A DNA stretch of 64,000 nucleotides from an uncultured Clostridia bacterium (GTDB taxonomy: Bacteria; Bacillota; Clostridia; Christensenellales; Pumilibacteraceae), in the NCBI GenBank assembly GCA_934229275.1, contig CAKQDN010000001.1, positions 1-64,000 on the forward strand, given 5' to 3'. Positions 61,049-64,000 of this stretch are shown piece by piece (within the stretch, counting starts at the first letter, position 1; each line of letters opens with the position of its first letter). Position numbers and translations under genes: made by a program. Below the pieces are notes generated by a model that was not told where the DNA came from, did not search any database, and was given only the letters and a program-made list of their open reading frames with translations.

Positions 61049-62815
61049 ATGAAAAGATCCGAAGTAGACAAGAAAGATCTGTGGGCGCTCGAGGACGTAT
61101 ACGCCTCCGACGACCTGTGGGAAAAAGACTACAAAGAATTGGACAAAAGCGTCGCTTTCCCTGCCGCTTACAAGGGCAAACTCGCAAACAAAGCAAAACT
61201 GCTCGAACTGCTTAAAAAGAGCGACGAAATCGAAATAAAACTGGAAAAACTGTACTCGTACGCGAAAATGAGGCTGGATCAGGACTCGTCCGATAACTTC
61301 TACGCAGGACTAACCGACAGAGCGCAGTCGTTGTTCGTCAAGTATTCCGCAGTAACCAGTTATATAAATCCCGAACTCTGCTCGCTGGACGAAAAATATA
61401 TCGAAAGTCTTATCGTAGACCCCGATTTCGCCGACTACGACTATATGCTTAAAGGCGTGCTGCGCAGAAAAAAGCACACTCTCGGCGAAAACGAGGAAAA
61501 ACTCTTGTCCATGGCTCAGTCGCCGCTGTCGCAGTTCCAGACCGCGTTTACCAAAATCGACAACGTGGACGTGCAACTCGGCTCGGTTAAGGTAGACGGC
61601 AAAAAAGTAAAACTCACGCACGGAACGTATGCGCAACTGCTGCAAAATCCCGATCAGAGCGTCAGAAAAGCCGCTTTCACCACCTATTACAAGGGCTACG
61701 AAAACCTTTTAAGCACGCTTACCGCCGTATACGCAGGCTCGGTCAAAAGCGACGTGTTCTCGGCGACGGCAAGAGGATATAAAAGTTGCCTCGACGCCGC
61801 TATGTTCAACGAGAACGTTCCCGAATGCGTTTACACCAACCTTATCGAAAGCGTCAACGAAAACTGCAAGTACGTTCATGATTACGTTGCGTACAGAAAA
61901 CAGGCTCTCGGCGTAGAAAGATTTAATATGTACGATATGTATGTGCCGATAGTGGAAGGCGCGGATATGTCGCTGCCCTTCGAAGAGGCGTTCGAACTGG
62001 TTAAAAAAGGTCTGTCCGTGATGGGCGAAGAGTACGTCGGACTGCTTCAGAAGGCTCGCGACGAACGCTGGATGGACGTTTACGAAACCGAAAACAAACG
62101 CAGCGGTGCGTACAGTTGGGGTTCGTATTCCACGAAACCGTACGTGCTGCTCAATTACTCGGCAACCATTCACGACATATTTACGATAGCGCACGAACTC
62201 GGTCATTCCATGCACAGTTACTATTCCGATAGCACTCAGCCGTACAGCAAGGCAGGCTACGCCATTTTCGTTGCGGAAGTCGCTTCCACGGTAAACGAAG
62301 TGCTGCTTCTCAAGTATCTGCTTTCCTCGACCGACGACAAAAAGATGAAAAAATACCTCTTGTCCTACTATCTCGACATGTTCCGCACCACGCTGTTCCG
62401 TCAGACCATGTTCGCCGAATTCGAGAAAATCAGCCACGATATGGAGCAGAAGGGCAAGCCGCTCACGCCCAAGTCGCTGTCCGACGCGTATATGAAACTC
62501 AATAAAAAGTACTACGGTCCCGCCGTTACGCACAATAAGCAGATCGCGACCGAGTGGGCTCGTATTCCGCATTTTTACAACGCGTTCTACGTTTACAAGT
62601 ACGCTACCGGCATCACCAGCGCCGTAAATATCGCCAATTCGATATTGAAAGACAATTCGTTCGTCGCCCGGTACAAGAAGTTCCTCTCCGCCGGCGGCAG
62701 CGATTCCCCCTACGAAATTCTCAAAATCGCCGGAGTCGATCTCGCAACGCGCGCTCCGTTCGATTTCGCAATGAAAGAGTTTAAAGATACTCTGGAACAA
62801 CTCAAAGCGCTCTGA
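61049..62815 (+). CDS. pepF: Oligoendopeptidase F
   Basis: Cytoplasmic zinc metallopeptidase of family M3 that cleaves short peptides. The 588-residue protein has the zinc motif HELGH at residues 382-386 (in IAHELGHSMHSYY) and the third-ligand Glu in FVAEVASTVNEVLL about 25 residues later. The N-terminal helical domain opens DLWALEDVYASDDLWEKDYK, typical of PepF. Length is normal. CAAGGAG lies before the ATG. No terminator hairpin with a T run was found right after it; instead repeats begin. Confidence 0.95.
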   Translation: MKRSEVDKKDLWALEDVYASDDLWEKDYKELDKSVAFPAAYKGKLANKAKLLELLKKSDEIEIKLEKLYSYAKMRLDQDSSDNFYAGLTDRAQSLFVKYSAVTSYINPELCSLDEKYIESLIVDPDFADYDYMLKGVLRRKKHTLGENEEKLLSMAQSPLSQFQTAFTKIDNVDVQLGSVKVDGKKVKLTHGTYAQLLQNPDQSVRKAAFTTYYKGYENLLSTLTAVYAGSVKSDVFSATARGYKSCLDAAMFNENVPECVYTNLIESVNENCKYVHDYVAYRKQALGVERFNMYDMYVPIVEGADMSLPFEEAFELVKKGLSVMGEEYVGLLQKARDERWMDVYETENKRSGAYSWGSYSTKPYVLLNYSATIHDIFTIAHELGHSMHSYYSDSTQPYSKAGYAIFVAEVASTVNEVLLLKYLLSSTDDKKMKKYLLSYYLDMFRTTLFRQTMFAEFEKISHDMEQKGKPLTPKSLSDAYMKLNKKYYGPAVTHNKQIATEWARIPHFYNAFYVYKYATGITSAVNIANSILKDNSFVARYKKFLSAGGSDSPYEILKIAGVDLATRAPFDFAMKEFKDTLEQLKAL

Positions 62816-62926
62816 GTCCGACGACGAATAACGGCACGCCTTTGCGCTACGTGCGATATTCGAACGGCAGTCACGTACAGGAAGTACGCTATTGCAATAA
62901 GTCGATAGTGTGTTTATCCGACTTTC

Positions 62927-62970
62927 GTTAACTCAAAAGTTTTTTGCCTACTTTTTTGCAAAAAAGTAGG
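62927..62970 (-). repeat. Hairpin repeat CTTACT-type, copy 3
   Basis: On the minus strand CCTACTTTTTTGCAAAAAAG TAGG forms a hairpin followed by CAAAAAACTTTTGAGTTAAC. It has the same build and tail as 26547-26592. Confidence 0.75.
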
Positions 62971-62972
62971 GG

Positions 62973-63000
62973 CGGACAGTCGGGGACGCCTGTCCCTACA
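62973..63000 (+). repeat. REP-like repeat family B, copy upstream of transposase gene
   Basis: CGGACAG, 10 bases, CTGTCCCTACA. Its reverse complement matches 63202-63229 within the transposase gene at 27 of 28 positions. Imperfect direct repeats (AATAAGTCGA) flank it at 62897 and 63002. Confidence 0.9.
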
Positions 63001-63067
63001 GTAATAAGTCGAAAGTACGTCTACTTAACATCTCAATGCATGAGAGAATAACGTAAAACGATAAGAA

Positions 63068-63592
63068 ATGAATGACATAATCGAAAACAGAGTGTTGTCG
63101 CAAAGAGTTCCGACACGTTTACGATACTATGACTACAATAACGCAGGCGCGTATTTTGTAACAATATGCACAATGGGCAAAAAGTGCATATTGTCGAAGA
63201 TTGTAGGGACAGGCGTCCTCGACTGTCCGCAACCGGAATTGACCGAATACGGGAAAATCGCCGAAAAATACATTAAATCGATGGGCGAGTTTTATAAACA
63301 TATTTCTATCGACGGATACGTAATAATGCCCAATCACATTCATATCATGCTTGTTATAAAAGAGTGCGAAACAATTAAAAACGACAGTCGCTCGAACAGC
63401 GCGTATTCGCGATTTGTTTCTACGTTCAAACGTTTTTGTAATAAAGAGTACGGTAGAAACATTTGGCAGGCGCGTTCCAACGACCACATTATTCGTAACG
63501 AGCATGACTACGAAAAACACATGAAGTATATTTACGAGAATCCCTTGAAGTGGACATCCGACGAGATGTATATAAACGAGGTGCAATTGTGA
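63068..63592 (+). CDS. rayT: RAYT/IS200-like HUH transposase
   Basis: A 174-residue Y1-type transposase of the REP-associated group. The HUH-type metal site is MPNHIHIML with His90 and His92, and the C-terminal DYEKHMKYIYENPLKW contains the candidate catalytic Tyr. The early part YYDYNNAGAYFVTICT is typical of RAYT proteins. There are no IS ends, so it is a domesticated single-gene type that would act on REP-like repeats. Codons for about residues 45-54 (IVGTGVLDCP) are read from an inverted copy of the repeat that lies upstream. No ribosome site is evident before the ATG. Its stop overlaps the next gene by four bases. Confidence 0.9.
   Translation: MNDIIENRVLSQRVPTRLRYYDYNNAGAYFVTICTMGKKCILSKIVGTGVLDCPQPELTEYGKIAEKYIKSMGEFYKHISIDGYVIMPNHIHIMLVIKECETIKNDSRSNSAYSRFVSTFKRFCNKEYGRNIWQARSNDHIIRNEHDYEKHMKYIYENPLKWTSDEMYINEVQL
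63202..63229 (-). repeat. REP-like repeat family B, copy inside transposase coding region
   Basis: TGTAGGGACAGGCGTCC followed by TCGACTGTCCG. On the minus strand it equals 62973-63000 except for one base. It is in frame within the transposase gene. Confidence 0.9.
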
Positions 63593-64000
63593 AAAACAAA
63601 ACGATTAAAAAAACGATAGTCTGCATTGTTGCGGCGATTATGATCGTGCTTCCGCTGTTCGGAGGGACGGCTGCAACCGCGAGCGCAGAGGACAAAACCT
63701 ACGCGATCGACAAAAATCCGCCCGACACTATCAACTACTACGACCGCAAATACGGATCGCTGCAGTACGTCACTATCGAAATGGTGCTGTCAAAAGAAAC
63801 TATCGGCAAACTCAACGCCGACGCCGAAAAAGCGACTGCCGAGGGCGAAAAAATCTGGACGGTGGACGATTATTTCGATACGTTCGCCGAAATCGAGTCC
63901 GCATCCGCTTCGGCTTGCGAAAAAAAGACCGACGGGAACGGTAATACGACTTATGTAATTCCGCTCGTCACGTCCTATTCGTCTCCGCTCGATCAGAACG
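63589..64000 (+). CDS. Secreted protein of unknown function (truncated by window end)
   Basis: Read from a GTG at 63589 with GAGG eight bases upstream, overlapping the transposase stop (GTGA). At least 137 residues are visible and the frame is open at the window end. The N-terminus is a clear signal peptide: MKNKTIKKTIVCIVAAIMIV, a hydrophobic core and likely cleavage after ATASA near residue 33. The mature part begins EDKTYAIDKNPPDTINYYDR and is polar and acidic, with no family that I recognise. A surface or wall protein is likely. No promoter was found between it and the transposase gene. Confidence 0.75.
   Translation, partial: MKNKTIKKTIVCIVAAIMIVLPLFGGTAATASAEDKTYAIDKNPPDTINYYDRKYGSLQYVTIEMVLSKETIGKLNADAEKATAEGEKIWTVDDYFDTFAEIESASASACEKKTDGNGNTTYVIPLVTSYSSPLDQN

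Overview
The window reads as chromosomal DNA from an anaerobic, low-to-mid GC Bacillota, most likely a gut-type Clostridia lineage. The support is AGGAGG-type ribosome binding sites, TTGACA-N17-TATAAT promoters, SpoVG, the sporulation-linked YyaC, a DivIC-type protein, DnaI/DnaD-type replication genes, a DRTGG-free MurC of the ACEY type and many short structured intergenic repeats of the kind common in gut Clostridia. No species can be named. There are no rRNA genes, no CRISPR array and no prophage. One tRNA gene, tRNA-Ser(UGA), lies at the left edge.

Layout. 0.2-0.3 kb: tRNA-Ser (minus). 0.6-7.8 kb: flotillin, a two-gene ABC exporter, a short-chain dehydrogenase, a cation-diffusion transporter and an FAD dehydrogenase. 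8.0-11.5 kb: an AT-richer accessory island with two near-identical-start lipoproteins (FN3-like plus BspA-type leucine-rich repeats) around an unknown secreted protein. 11.6-23.1 kb: YqeY, YabN/MazG fusion, DusB, a LacZ-isomerase operon, HtpG with an ArsB/NhaD-like permease, and a GH109-like oxidoreductase-fold protein. 23.3-26.5 kb: TetR regulator and an amino-acid ABC transporter whose binding protein has its two halves in swapped order. 26.5-27.7 kb: a cluster of structured repeats with a 26-codon basic peptide gene. 27.7-34.0 kb: Ppx/GppA-like and DivIC-like genes (minus), then a cupin-XRE regulator with potABCD. 34.0-45.9 kb: mnmG, spoVG, murC, a DUF1858 protein, pth, mfd, a foldase-like lipoprotein, an unknown protein and a HAD phosphatase. 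46.0-48.5 kb: yyaC (minus), a CvpA-like protein and an EamA transporter. 48.8-53.5 kb (minus): three-gene envelope polysaccharide/glycolipid operon. 53.8-56.1 kb (minus): DnaB/DnaD-like and DnaI-like helicase-loading pair. 56.3-62.8 kb: sbcD, sbcC, a small membrane protein and oligoendopeptidase F. 63.0-64.0 kb: a RAYT-type transposase that overlaps the start of a truncated secreted-protein gene.

Most genes are compact operons with 1-8 bp overlaps (ATGA, TAATG) and shared promoters. Housekeeping functions dominate: translation quality (pth, mnmG, dusB), repair (mfd, sbcCD), replication loading, peptidoglycan (murC) and protein folding (htpG, PpiC-like lipoprotein). Nutrient functions are polyamine uptake (pot), amino-acid uptake and beta-galactoside use.

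The points most worth following are: the apparent natural circular permutation of the amino-acid binding protein (24186-25046); the RAYT gene that carries inside its own reading frame an inverted copy (27 of 28 bases) of a repeat found upstream and in the 26.7 kb cluster; the mosaic lipoprotein pair with an inserted secreted-protein gene; and the small lysine/threonine-rich peptide gene at 27336-27416.
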